From positions 6,280,846-6,344,845 of the forward strand of contig JAVLUZ010000273.1 of assembly GCA_036768485.1 (NCBI GenBank): a stretch of DNA of 64,000 nt, in the 5' to 3' direction. The first letter of the stretch is position 1; each line of letters begins with the position of its first letter. This DNA is from Mermis nigrescens (taxonomy: Eukaryota > Nematoda > Enoplea > Mermithida > Mermithidae). Below are positions 1-11,320 of this stretch, piece by piece. The position numbers and the translations under genes were made by a program. The notes under the pieces are model-generated. The model was not told the origin of the DNA and did not search any database. It saw only the letters and a list, made by a program, of their open reading frames with translations.

Positions 1-674
1 ACTCTGGAAATAAGTCACTGTTCAAAATAATAGAAAAACACTTTTGAGCTTACTCAGCTATGTGCAATTTAAGAGCACCAGGCAAAACAGAATACGAAAC
101 TGATCTAGAAAAGTCGTGCGTCTTACCAAAATTTAAAGAAGCTATGTGTTATAACGTTACAGTATAACATTACACGCTCTTTGCACACCTGGTATTCATT
201 ATAAAAAAATTAAAAAAAACACCCGCAGCGAGTTTTTCATTATCTGTCTTTAAAAAAAATCGCACCTCTTATATGTGTCTCGTTATATCCGTAAGGCTCT
301 CATATGTTTAGGGTACCCAAGTATATTATAGATACGGATGTGTTGTTTTTATCCTGGATCGTTTTTTTCAATCTGGTCGTTAGTATTTATTTGTTTGGCT
401 TTCATGTGCATTAAATATGTCGGTAGGTACGTTGGATTGTTATTTTTTATCAATAAAGTTGAATTGGGTAAATCGCCTACATACGCATATAGGCTCGAAA
501 TTTGAAATGCGGGACCGAACATTCTTGAGTGGGAGGGAGTAAATAATCTCGAATTTTTGGGCAAAAATAGCAAAAAAGCTCATAAAATGGCGAAAAATGC
601 AGATTGTCGCCAAAATTTGAGTAGATAGTCACAAATTTCCCGGATTTCGGAAAGCGATGGGCTGACAAGGCAAC
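1..674. other. No gene recognised
   Basis: AT-rich sequence with many stops in all frames. Two short open frames on the minus strand (349-573 and 477-725) have no recognisable domain and run into a MITE. Nothing supportable as a gene. Confidence 0.6.
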
Positions 675-883
675 CATAGGTGGGCGGCACCAAAGTTCTG
701 GGGAGGGGGTGCAAAATTTTTTCAAAGGTCAAAATATGGCCTTAAAAATGGCGGTTGGCGAAAAAACACTATTTTTCAACGTTTCTCATCGAACACTATC
801 CATTGGCATCAAAAACTTGCGAAAAAAAATTCAAAAATCGAATTCTGGGGCTGCGTAGTGCGTACCCCCCACGCCCAGTTACG
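675..883 (+). mobile_element. MITE family A (hAT-type), internally deleted copy A1
   Basis: Starts CATAGGTGGGCGGCACC and ends GCCCAGTTACG. The body shares the family core 'cgtttctcat...gaacactatccattggcatc'. The flanks (aaggcaac / gtgacaac) are only a weak target duplication, and the copy is shorter than the usual 255-275 bp. Confidence 0.75.
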
Positions 884-1685
884 GTGACAACTTACGTTGG
901 GGTAGGGTGCACTCACCCATCCCCCTATTAAATGTCAAATCGCATACCTGTACATGCACTCAAAAATTGACTGTTTTCATCGATTTAAAGTTGCAAAAAA
1001 TTTTGAATTATAAGCATTGATTTCTCATTAATTCTGTCAGATTTTCTTTATCAGATATTTAGACAGCCCAATCTGCAAGCTTACGTCTGTTTCTAAATTC
1101 AATAAATTTCTATCATGTCATTTTCCTGTGTTTTTTCCAAAACTATTGCGCACGCTATTGAATTGTTATGGATAAATGTGCATTATATCGTTGCCAATCC
1201 TGTGATAGAATATTCAGAACGCTAATCGAGTGAATAAGTCGAATGCGTCTCTTTAGATAGTAGCCTTATGCGTTCTGGTAGCTAATGTTTATGGCTCTAA
1301 TCGCTCATTGACCTTTGCAGGCTTCAAAAACTTCAATCATGCATACAGCAACTCACTTATTGTTTTAAGATTTATACCAATTAAAATATAGATGATAAAG
1401 AGAAAAATGACATTTTTCTTGTACTATTGAAAAATTGGAAAAGAAATACAGGCACTTAGCTGTAAGGAAAACAGTCCAAATTTAGGAATTAACTAATAAA
1501 CCAAAAATATTTGCGAATAATACAAAGTCAATTAAAAAATTTTTCTGCAGTGTCAAGCTTGGACATTTTATACAAACATTTTAATATACGATTGTAATAG
1601 ATGTCATTTTTCAATTTTTTTAAATTAATTTGTTTAATTTTTTTCAATTTTTTCATCGAAAGGTCCGCTGAGAAGCATTAGTAAC

Positions 1686-1830
1686 CATACATGGGCAGCA
1701 CCAAAGTTCTGGGGGTCAGTATGGGGTAAATGACCAAAAATGTTAATGAAAATAGAATTCTGGTGAGGGAGTTCTCTGCGGGGGTATTTTAAATTCTTGG
1801 GGGTACAAACGCCCCCCTACGCCCATGTGT
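1686..1830 (+). mobile_element. MITE family A, short deleted copy A2
   Basis: Termini CATACATGGGCAGCACC and GCCCATGTGTA match the family, but the central half is missing (about 145 bp in all). No clear target duplication. Confidence 0.6.
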
Positions 1831-3279
1831 ATTCATAAGCAATTCTTTTTGTCTATATTCAAGTAGCTGTTGAGATATCGGACGTTAAAATTTAACCCCC
1901 TCCCATCCAAATTAAGAAGGCGAGCTACGCGCCTCTGCTGATGAATCCTTTTAAATTATTTTCCTGGATTGTACATAAACAGCAGAGTAGCTCAAAAGTA
2001 CGCTAAAGACCTGTTTTTGAAATGTTTTAGACGCACTCCGCAAATTGTTCATCTTCCCTCTGGGGGAGGGGAAGACAAAAATTTTTTTCAAATCAGGCGC
2101 CCCTGAATAGAGGCCAGTGTACACAAAATGTACAATGTACAAATAATAATATAAATGTAATAATATATAATAATAATATATAAATAATATATCAATGTAT
2201 GTACAAATAATACAAATAATGCCTCTCCATGATTCGGCTAAATGGGGGGGCGGACCCAACATAAATTGTTCTATATGTCAAGATCATAAAATTCAAAGTC
2301 TTCGAAAAAATGTTTCTCTTACTTAAAATGCTATAAAAAGGGTCGTCGTTTTTGGTCGAGCATGAGCCAAAATTTTGGAAAATACTTTATCTGGCGCGGA
2401 GCGCCGAAAATTCGAAAATTTTACATCATATACATGCAATTTTCCATCTTTCCGTGCATTACCTTACCTCCCTAAATTTTTTCCCGGCCAAGGGGGAGGG
2501 CGGGTGCCCCCACAGCCCCCTAAATACGGCCCTGTACGCAGCTATATTTCGTGTTCCAATGAATAATTCGTATTTATCAGCAGGTTTCCATTTCTGGACA
2601 AGAATCCATGACGCAATAAATTTATCCGTTTCATCCTTGCCAAACGCAATTACGGAAAAACTATCCAAGTAGGTACTTCCCTATACAACCAAAATCATAG
2701 ATGACGTGAAACTGACACCATCGCAGCGATAGACGATAGAATTGTGTAAATAATCCAAAAAGCCGATGTAGACATTTACGCGGAAAATGACGAAAAAAAC
2801 ACTAAACCTAAGAGACATTCTTATAAAAATAATTTTTCGTCAAAAATCATCTCCCCAAATCACTTCGCTGCTTTTTCTTTGCTTCAGTAATTTTAGTTAC
2901 AACATTTGCTCAAATAACAGGTATTGCCCGCATTACAATCGCTATCAACGACGCAGGATCCATTGCAGCCAGTAAACATTTCTGAAACCATGCTCTATAA
3001 TTACTTACATACATATGCGAAATAACAAGCAGAAATGATCATATTGTTTAATCGGAAAATTATTGCAAAAAGACTTGGATATGAGCAGGGTAGGATTCAA
3101 GGGAGATAGGGACGGCTGCCGCTCCCATTTATTCAGAAACGTTGGCAGGATAATAAATAGATACATACTTTTGAATGATTTTTGGCTATCGACCTTCGTG
3201 ATTTTTCGAATTTTTTCGGCGCTTCGTGCTGGACACTACCAATTTATTACACTTACTAGCAAAGAAAAATGCTCCGATG
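1831..3279. other. Gene-free repeat stretch
   Basis: Contains a GGCGCGGAGCGCCG hairpin motif near 2394 and, at about 2476-2537, a G/C-run segment ending TAAATACGGCCCTG. That end matches the terminus of the CAGGGCCGTATT element seen at 56443. Open frames here are short and low in complexity; no gene is supported. Confidence 0.5.
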
Positions 3280-3552
3280 CACACCTGGGCGTGGAGGGTT
3301 TGGGGGTATGCACCGCTCTCCTGAGAAAACAAAATACCCGCCCCCAGAAATCAAAATACGCCCCCCCAGAATTCGATTTTTAGAAATTTTTCGTTTTTTC
3401 CGCAATTTTTTGATGCCAATGGATAGTGCTCGATGAGAAACGTCGAAAAATGGTGTTTTTTCGCCATACCACCATTTTTAAAGGCCATTTTTTGACCTTT
3501 GAAAAATCTTGCACCCCCCTACCTCCCAGAATTTCCTTGCTGCCTACGTATG
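3280..3552 (-). mobile_element. MITE family A, full-length copy A3 with exact 8-bp TSD
   Basis: On the plus strand it reads CACACCTGGGC at the left and GCCTACGTATG at the right. It is flanked by identical 8-bp copies of CTCCGATG (3272-3279 and 3553-3560). It has no coding capacity. The 8-bp duplication and CA...TG ends suggest a hAT-superfamily transposase acting in trans. Confidence 0.92.
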
Positions 3553-3582
3553 CTCCGATGGAACAAAAAGGACGAATATACT

Positions 3583-4184
3583 TGGAATTACGCATCATTA
3601 AGGACGTTAACGAAGGGGACTAGGGAAAAGTTACCTATGTGTGCCTATGAAAGTGTTAAGAGTCGACTAAAAATTAGACTTCCGCTAGACAACGCAAAAA
3701 ATCGAAGTATATTCTGCAGCCTGCAGAAGGGAGTTGCTCCTCGTAAAAATAAATAACATGAATAGCTTATTCCTAGAAAAGAAGCGATCACAAATAAAAA
3801 CAACATAATGTGCATTGTTACGCCAGTATGGCATGCATTGTATGGGGCAGCACATAACGAGATTGTGTGCTTGTCATATTTCAATTATCCAGCTAATGAC
3901 GATTAACTACGTAAATGTTAAAGGAATCTGATATTGATAAGAAAGTAAGTCGCTTTTTAAAACACATCGAGGCTTTCATCACAATCTCTCTTTTTCCTGA
4001 GCCAATCAACAATGTTTTGCGAAGGCAAGCTTTTTTCAGAAGTCGCAGAATATACTTTGATCTTTTGCGTTTTTAGCGGAAGTCTAATTTTTAGTAGACT
4101 CGTACAACTTTCACAGGAATAGATAGGTAACTTTTCCCAAGTCCCTCCTTTTATGTCCTTAATGATGCGTAATTCAAAACACAT
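3583..4184. repeat. Inverted repeat carrying an unknown protein fragment in each arm
   Basis: The left arm (about 3583-3745, plus strand) and right arm (about 4015-4184, minus strand) are diverged inverted copies separated by about 270 bp. Each begins near GAATTACGCATCATTAAGG. Conceptual translation of both arms keeps the same short pattern: GT-x-EKLP, then ES, then LKIRLPL. This suggests they derive from a protein-coding ancestor. The family is not recognised. It could be a transposon-encoded protein or a host gene copied head to head. Confidence 0.5.
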
Positions 4185-4213
4185 GGTGTCCCAAATAAGG
4201 CTCGAATATTTGA

Positions 4214-4408
4214 AAGTGGAGTAAATTTACTCTGGAGTTGGTGTGACTTACTTAGGAGTATTAACTCCGAAATAAATAGCCGGAGTAACTTACTCCAGGT
4301 TCGACATAACCTGGCGGTGGAGCAAGCATGGAGTAGTTACTCCGGAGTAAATCGTGGAGTAAAGCATTTACTCTGGAACAAATCCTGGAGTAAAATTGCT
4401 TCCAAGTA
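4214..4408. promoter_or_regulatory. Cluster of GGAGTAA / TTACTCC motifs
   Basis: About a dozen exact or near copies of GGAGTAA or its complement lie within 195 bp, for example near 4218, 4281, 4290, 4330, 4337, 4344, 4356, 4367 and 4386. They occur in both orientations and partly as abutting palindromes (GGAGTAGTTACTCC). Clustered short motifs beside a DNA-binding-domain frame suggest binding sites or subterminal transposon repeats. The function is inferred. Confidence 0.45.
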
Positions 4409-4592
4409 AATTGTGTAATGTTTTACATAGTTGATGAGGCGCATCTGACCGATTCGCTCATCTGATATATTCGTTCAGATTTCCGTGTTTCATGAATGTT
4501 TACAAAAGAGGATTGTTTGTATAGTTAATTATTTTCACTGAATCAAACCCCATCTGATAAATTTACTTATCTTCGACCAATAAAATTTCAAC

Positions 4593-4793
4593 ATGAATGA
4601 GAGGAAAAAGCGTGACACAAACTTCTCAACAGCAGAGACCGAAGTTTTTGCCGCGTATATAATGCGATACAAGGATGTCATCGAAAATAAGAAGAGGGAT
4701 GTGGATTTTATGAATAATCACAAGAAACTCGTAGAATGTACACTAAGGCTACGCTCTTTGAGGACTGTGCTAATTGTGGCGTTTTTTGTGTAA
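4593..4793 (+). pseudogene. Truncated Myb/SANT-like (zeste-type) DNA-binding domain
   Basis: An open frame of 66 residues. The start resembles Myb/SANT-like domains of the regulatory protein zeste type: basic N-terminus RKKRD, then NFSTAETEVFAAYI, then YKDVIENKK and later NHKK. This is the usual pattern of FT-x-x-E...LL-x-x-V-x-x-Y-x-x-I-E-x-K found in arthropod transposon-linked and domesticated regulators. The family normally continues with W-x-x-I-x-x-x-FN, but here the frame loses similarity after about residue 50 and stops, so this is a fragment or a 5' exon. The ATG (ACATGAATG context) is the first in frame. It starts about 185 bp after the GGAGTAA cluster, and zeste-family proteins bind GAGT-type cores, so the two may belong together. 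That link is inference. Confidence 0.55.
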
Positions 4794-4939
4794 AATGTAT
4801 TTTTATGTTCATTTTTCGAATGTTTTCACGCCTGCGCCGCAGAAGTCTAAATGTTATGGACTTTCTCGCAGAATGCCATTTATGAGGTGCGCCGGCATCG
4901 ATCTGCTCTGAATATATAATGAAATACGTATCTACGTGA

Positions 4940-5250
4940 GCTGCAATCGATCATTGCGGCAAATTTGCTTGCGTGTAAGTATACAGCCAACATCGAGCGA
5001 AGCGGCAGCAAAGCGGCGAAGGACCGCGCGATTTGGCGCCATTTTTCATGTAATGCCCAGTGCAGGCAAACCGCGCCGCGTGAAGTATGCCCATGTGGCG
5101 CGAACTGCAGTTCCAGATCGAATTTCGCCGCACCAGTTTCGCAGCCATGACGTCACATTGTGCTAAGTATACTGTGGCCGCAAACCCCCTTTGCGGCGCG
5201 AATCGCGTGAAGTATGTTTCGGGCCCTTTTTTTGACTCCAGTAAATCCCC
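4940..5250. other. GC/CpG-rich island with a CRE-like site
   Basis: This stretch is far richer in C+G and CpG than its surroundings. It contains a perfect TGACGTCA (about 5148-5155) and a repeated CGCGTGAAGTATG phrase (near 5077 and 5207). Frames are open on both strands, but none resembles a known protein. It could be a promoter CpG island or an old exon; unresolved. Confidence 0.3.
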
Positions 5251-5498
5251 TTCCTTTTTCAAAACTATAAAAGGCCAAAAAATTTCGTAGTGTCATTATT
5301 TCACTCGTTTTTACGCGATCGGACAGTCGGTTATCTCAAAATGGCTCACGGAGAAATAGTTTTCATTTAAATAATAAAACAGGGGATTGAAAATTGAGCA
5401 ACACGCTTGAAATTTCGCATATTGGTAGAAATTGATACGAGAGAGGTGAATCTGGAAACCGTTTTCCTCTTTTGCTCTTAGATTAAAAGTTATAACCA

Positions 5499-5504
5499 TT
5501 TATT
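5499..5504 (-). terminator. Candidate polyadenylation signal (AATAAA) for the secreted-peptide gene
   Basis: TTTATT on the plus strand is AATAAA on the minus strand, about 210 bases downstream of the stop codon at 5711. It is the first canonical signal seen in that direction. No transcript evidence. Confidence 0.35.
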
Positions 5505-5710
5505 CACACTACCTTACCACTATCAGCCATTGATTTTTCGAAACTTTTGTGATATCCGAGACAGATTCAACGAGTCCCAAACTACCATTCATTTGGACTT
5601 GTTTCTTTGCTGATCTATACATATTTTCATTTGAGCAATCCTGTTTACACTACAAGTTTATGCAATAAATTGACTTAGCTTCTACTTTGAAAAAAGCTTG
5701 AAATCATATC

Positions 5711-5938
5711 CTAACAATGTTTTGATTTTTTCCGCGATTTTCCCACTCGGCTATGGTTACCCTTCAATGATTTTCGGACCCTCTGTATAATGTAAGCGCT
5801 AAGCATAGAGTGATGCAGCATACCTTCCTCCAAAAACTCTAAAAATTCAAAGCGAGGCGTTGTGTTCGTTTCATTATTTGCGTCAATTACTGTGAGCGAG
5901 CAGACAAAAATTAACGCAACGCACACTGTCAGCTTCAT
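5711..5938 (-). CDS. Small secreted cationic peptide, family unknown
   Basis: The frame encodes 75 residues. The N-terminus is a textbook signal peptide: MKL, then a hydrophobic core (TVCVALIFVCSLTVI) ending DA, with likely cleavage before NNETN. The mature part has a possible N-glycosylation site (NNT/NET region), a short acidic stretch (EFLEFLEEG) and a strongly basic tail rich in K and R (VRKSLKGNHSR...KSRKKSKHC). Upstream on the same strand lie a TATA box and an initiator at the expected spacing, which argues for a real gene. An internal GTATGC...ATACAG segment of 41 bases (about 5780-5824) could be a mini-intron. Splicing it would shift the frame and give a shorter product ending soon after, so the C-terminus is uncertain. 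It could be a host-defence peptide, neuropeptide-like precursor or lineage-specific secreted protein. No family is recognised. Confidence 0.6.
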   Translation of the reverse strand: MKLTVCVALIFVCSLTVIDANNETNTTPRFEFLEFLEEGMLHHSMLSAYIIQRVRKSLKGNHSRVGKSRKKSKHC

Positions 5939-5995
5939 CGTTGCAAAGTAAACGATAATTTTTTACAAGGATCTTTAAAGAACTCAAATGTGATC

Positions 5996-6036
5996 CAATG
6001 ATAACCAGTTCATCTTATTTTAAAACTTATATATCC
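5996..6036 (-). promoter_or_regulatory. TATA box and initiator for the secreted-peptide gene
   Basis: On the minus strand GGATATATAAG occupies 6036-6026 and an initiator-like TCATTG occupies 6001-5996. That places the predicted start about 30 bases downstream of the TATA box and leaves a 5' leader of about 60 bases before the ATG at 5938. This spacing is the standard one for RNA polymerase II core promoters. Confidence 0.55.
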
Positions 6037-6589
6037 TACTTGTTTTTGTCATCAAGCGCACGGAACAAGAACGAAAAAGCATTTTGATTTAAATAGTCAA
6101 TAGAAAAAATTCCGATTGCACGTAACTGTCACATGCTTCACTGTAAAAACATTTGATGCTTTATCGGCTGTCAATAAAAGTTGAGATTGTAAAAACATTA
6201 GAAGCTTTGCGTTGATGAAAAAATAAAAACTATCTTCGTGTGTCATCGGGCAATACTAGAGTATAGCGTTGAACGGACTTTAAAATCAAATACTACATAC
6301 ATGCCTATTGGATCGACAATAAAATTTTGCATTCATCAAATCTAAAAATTGCTGTTACGTAGTAATTTTAGGACCGTTCAGAAGTCTTCATTTGTCAAAA
6401 TTTTTGGCAGAGCGAGACTTAGTTTTTAATATTTTTTCTGGAATATATGAATTTATCAAATTAATTCCTCGAATATTGATGAAAGGAACCAATTTTTAAC
6501 TTATAGAAAGGGTATTACTACGAGAGAGAAATGCATCGCATTATCTGAAACTGAAGTTCCCCTTCCATTATAGGCACTAGCTGAGCTAC

Positions 6590-8000
6590 CCGACGTTGCT
6601 CGGGCTGAACTTAGGCCTGTTAGCAATATGGAATTGAGATGTCTCTTGTATATTTTATTTTTTGGGACTTTCGATGTTTTTGGGATATTTCTTTAAAAAA
6701 ATTGTTGGTAAAAATCATATTTTGCTTTTTGGTTTTTTTTATAATCGTTTTTTGTCAACCATTTTTTTATCGAAATCCATATTTTTGATGTTTTGGGATG
6801 TTCTGGAATTTTTTTGGTCAAGCCCATATTTTTGATGTTTTGGAAAATTTTTTGTCAAACCATATTTTTGATGTTTTAAAAATTTTCTGTTTGTTGTATA
6901 GTAGCAAAGGGTGTCATATATCACGTGATATCTTAGATCACTCATATGTTATAGCAGGGGGTATCTCCTATCTTATATCATTGCATGCTATGGCACAGAC
7001 AGGGTATCTTATATCACATCGATTGTACCGTATAGCATTGCCCATCTTGAAGCATTATGTAGGCTATGTTACGTCCGATCCTATGTTATAACGCACACAG
7101 CGGCAAAAGTACCGTAACCCGAAAATAGTGTAAACTGAATTTTTTCCGATTTTCGAAATTTGGAAAAAAATCGGTTATGTCGATCAAAGCCATACTTTTA
7201 ACGTTACGTAATAGTTTTGAAAATTCTCTAGCCAAAATCATATTTTGGATGTTTTGGGATGTTTTCTGGAAATTTTTTGGTTAAACCCATATCTTTGATG
7301 TTCTGGGATGTTTTGGAAAATTTCTTTGGTCAAAGCATAAATTTGATTGTTTAAAAATTTTTTGGTTTGTTGTTGCATAATGGTATCATATATCACGTGA
7401 TATCTTACATCATATGTTATAGCAGAGGGTATCTCCTATCTTATATCACTGCATGTTTATGGCACGGACAAGGTATCTTATATCACATCATTGTACCGTA
7501 TAGCATTGCCCATCTTGTAGCATTACGTAGGCTATGTTACGTCCGATCCTATGTTATAACGCACGCAGCGGCAAAAAGTACCGTAACCCGAAAATAATGT
7601 AATCTGAATTTTTTCCGATTCTCGAAATTTGGCAAAAAATCGGTTATGTCCGAGATCAGCTATGCTTAAGCATAGGGACGCCTCCTGCTTCACCCCTGTA
7701 CATTTTTTAATGAAATCCATATTTTTTACGTTACAGAATGGTTTTGAAAATTCTTTAGCCGAAATCATATTTTTGATGATTTGGGATCTTCTGGAAATTT
7801 TTTGGTCAAACCCATATTTTTGATGTTCTGGGATGTTTTGGAAAATTTTTTTGGTCAAACCATATTTTTGGTGTTTTAAAAATTTTTTGTTTGTTGTAGC
7901 AAAGGGTGTCATATATCACGTGATATATCATTTGTTATAGCAGAGGGTATCTCCTATCTTATATCACTACATGTTTTGGCACATGTTATCGGCTATGTCC
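6590..8000. repeat. Tandem satellite of three units of about 470-520 bp
   Basis: Three successive units share phrases such as 'catatttttgatgtt', 'gttatagcagagggtatctcc' and a palindromic TATATCACGTGATAT. The palindrome recurs at about 6921, 7393 and 7915, giving periods of 472 and 522. The array begins after a GCTACCCGACGTTGCTCGGG phrase at about 6585-6604. Units have diverged and the third is truncated. No protein-coding gene is seen. Confidence 0.8.
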
Positions 8001-8577
8001 CTAAATCGGTCACGCTTTAGCATAGAGACGCACTACATACATTACGCACTTCCAAAATTAATAGTCGTTGTTTGATGATTATCCCCTTTAAATTCATTCT
8101 TGTCATGTTTACTTCCTTGAGTAATATAAATTTGGCCTTTTAAAATTTTCGCAATATCAAACATATAGTTGTTTGATGCTGTATGCATGTCAAATGTCTA
8201 ACATAGATGCGTAATTTATTTCTGAGAATGGCTGGTAATAGCAAAAAAACTTTTAGTGGAATATGAACGAACTGTTTTATGCATACAAGCAAGGTGGATT
8301 TTAAGGAATAACCTTAATTGCCATACCACAATGAACTCTTCTTCTATATTTTGAGTTTTCTCTGTTAAACATTAACGCCACATGAAATCGCATTTATAGC
8401 TTTAGAACAAAATTCTGCTTCGGAATCGATATCTAAAGAATACAAAAATTTAAAAAGATTGTCGCGCAGAAAAATGCGTGTTCTTCTAGTTGCATTGTAG
8501 GCTTGTAAATTCCAAATAAAGGTCAGCGGTTCTGGTTGTTCAAAACAATAGGCAGCCGATTTCAGAACGTTCACCAC

Positions 8578-8846
8578 CGTAGGTGGGCGCCACCAGAGTT
8601 ATGGGGGTGGGGGTGCAAAATTTTTTCAAAGATCAAAAAATGGCCTTAAAAATGGTTTTATGGCAAAAAAAACACCATTTTTCAACGTTTCTCATCGAGC
8701 ACTATCCATTGGTATCAAAAAATTGCGAAAAAACAGAAAAAAATTTCAAAAATTGAATTCTGGGAGGTATTTTGGTTTCTCGGGGGGGGGGTGGTATTTT
8801 GTTTCTAGGTGGGTGCATACCCCCCAAACTCCCACGCCCAGGTATG
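8578..8846 (+). mobile_element. MITE family A, full-length copy A4
   Basis: Ends CGTAGGTGGGC and GCCCAGGTATG. Flanked by TTCACCAC (8570-8577) and TTCACCAT (8847-8854), an 8-bp duplication with one mismatch. Non-coding. Confidence 0.88.
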
Positions 8847-10245
8847 TTCACCATTCTTTAGCATTTAAGCGCTACGACAAAGCATCATAGCGATTTAAAA
8901 AATATCAGCACAGTGACGTAAGTCAAAGGCTGAATTGGACCTGTACCTAATTTTTAAAAGCGTATTTTTTCCTAAACGTTTTTTGTAACGCGCGCGACGG
9001 ACCGTAGTCCACAACATACATTTTCGAACGTCAATACATCAAATTGTTCAATGTATTACAAAATAAATTTTAAAAAGGCAAATAACTTCTTACTAGTAGA
9101 GAATCATCATTTTGGAATGTAACCGCTTCAAAGAGTATAGCATTAGTACTCTAGAAATTCAACCTTTATTAATAAGCTTTTGCGCTTCAATAAACATGAA
9201 AAATCGTCTAATTTTGAATGAAAATTATGATATTCCAGAGATATTTCCTTGTATTTACGTCCCGTTTTAAAATTTGAAACAAACAATAACAGAATAGCAA
9301 AGCTCTGATCACAAAGATCAATAAAAATCGTATGTGGATCACCCAAAATATCTATCTTCTTTTTCAAATGGGGTGATTCTAAAAGTTGATCGATTTAGCA
9401 TGATAATGACGACAAGACGAGGATCAGAAATATAGAATGTAATTAATTTATTCATTAGAAGCAAGCAAATTAGTCTACATAAGTTTCAGAATTTCTTAAA
9501 ATTTAGCTGTTTTGATTAACACCTGCTATCACGTTTCGTATAATAGAATGTGAGTCGAAAAAGTGAAAAAACGAATATGGGAGAGTGAAACCCTAAATAT
9601 TTTTGCATTTTTTTCATTTGTTCGAGTAGCCCTTAGTTTATTAGTTGACGTGAACCTGATGGTACTATTGTTCCAACGCCTAATATTCCAGCGTACCGGC
9701 ATATTTTGCTTCGAGTAATACCTGAAAAAGATTTTTAAAAACATAATGCACAAACGTTGCAAAGGCAATATTTAGGCGAGCACACGCAAGACATCCAAAG
9801 GGGGACCTTGGGCAAAAAAAATTCAATTGCTAGAATTCGGACCAAAATTTATTTATTTTTGAAGAAATTAGGATAAAGCGGCCGCTAAGCGAAATGTACG
9901 GATATGAATGCCAGTCAAAATCATTCTATATGGATTTTCTATCGTATGTGCTGCCATCTTTTTCGATAATGTTATGGTTTTGCACGTGCTTCGCTTGCTC
10001 GCTACATAATATATACACGCTGAATATAATGTATGCGGGCATAATGTAAATACGTGTACATACATACATATGATTGTCGATTTATGAGGGCAAAAGCGCG
10101 TTGGGGGGAGGGGGTGGGACAGGGTATCACCAGAACAACGGCGAATTTAGGGGGCGGTCCCCCGTCGTCAAAGAATATTTGGGCGCAACAGAAGAAAAAT
10201 TCATCATGTTTTTTCAAATTTTTCCAACGCTTCGCACCGGGTTAA
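8847..10245. other. No gene recognised
   Basis: Low-complexity AT-rich sequence with several short frames (for example 9143-9367 minus and 9529-9768 minus) that lack domains, start context or splice support. Nothing supportable. Confidence 0.5.
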
Positions 10246-11320
10246 CAGTGGCGGATCTAGGATTTTCCTAAGGGGGCCGTATTCCAACTTTTCCAAAAAT
10301 AGTCAAAAATAGGTCCAAAAATTTGCCCTTAACGCGCGAAATTGCGTTTTTTCGGTGTTTTACATTGTATACTTTTACATAAAATCACGTTTGACGCAAT
10401 ATTTTTTCTAAAAAAATTCTAAAATTTTAGACAATTTTGTGCGAAAAAATCATTAAATTTCTTTGACTTTAACAAAAATCTGGCGCGAAGCGCCGAAAAA
10501 CTTGTGAAATTAAGGCGGATAGACGTCTAGAAGCATGATTTACTTCTTGATTTCCTGTATTTATAGCATTTGATGCGAAACATCGAAATTTTTAATTGAA
10601 AATAGTAGAAAACTATGCTAAAATAGCTGTTTCTGCTGTTAAAATTGTTTTGAAACCTACATGAACAGAAAATGGCTTTCAGGCAGTGTTTTTTCTGTAC
10701 AAGGTCTGTTTGTTCATGTACAAAGATGGATTCTTAAAGTCGTTATACATTTTGTACATGCAAATTTTTGGGTACTATGATATAGTACGGTAGCGACTTT
10801 AGTGTGGTCAACACAGAGTCGTTTGACCTTTGGTAGTGTATTTTAGCTAATTCCTGGGTTTATGAAGGCAAACATCATTAAGAATCGTCTGAAAACGGCG
10901 TGAAGTGCCGAAAAATTTGAAATTTTCCCTTTCGAAATGCGATTTCTGTAAAGAAGATATATAGGACACATAATTGCTGATTTTGGCGCGAAGCGCCAAA
11001 AATTTTTGCGAATTTTAGACCTTTTTGCAGTTTTTGTCTTCCAAAAAATCTTTGTACATGTATAAGGACGGTCCCGAAAAGTCTTTGTACAACGGGAAAA
11101 ATCTTTGCCGAATTAAAAAAAAACCGTGCTTCCAGGTCGCCAAGAAAGTAAATAAATGTCATTGATAGGTATTATCCGACGCGTATCGCCGGAAAAATTT
11201 GAAAAATTATGGTCACTGACGGCCAAAACTCATTGCAAATTGCATATGCATTCTTTATCTCGCCAAATATTTTTGGCCAATGGGGGGAGGGGCCGCCCCC
11301 GCCCCTTAAATCCTTGTCTG
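10246..11320 (-). mobile_element. Family B, long (about 1.07 kb) non-autonomous hAT-type element B1
   Basis: Begins CAGTGGCGGATCTAGG and ends near GGGGCGG...CCCTTAAATCC. The interior carries two GGCGCGAAGCGCC-type hairpins and TTTGTACATGTA-type palindromes. The same about 1-kb sequence occurs in opposite orientation at 23128-24166, and much shorter elements with the same termini occur at six other places. No transposase frame. Target duplication not clear (CGGGTTAA versus CGATTTAG). Confidence 0.75.

Noticed and set aside
9143..9367. A 74-codon minus-strand frame with some hydrophobic segments
   Set aside because: No promoter, signal peptide or family likeness; expected by chance in AT-rich DNA of this size.
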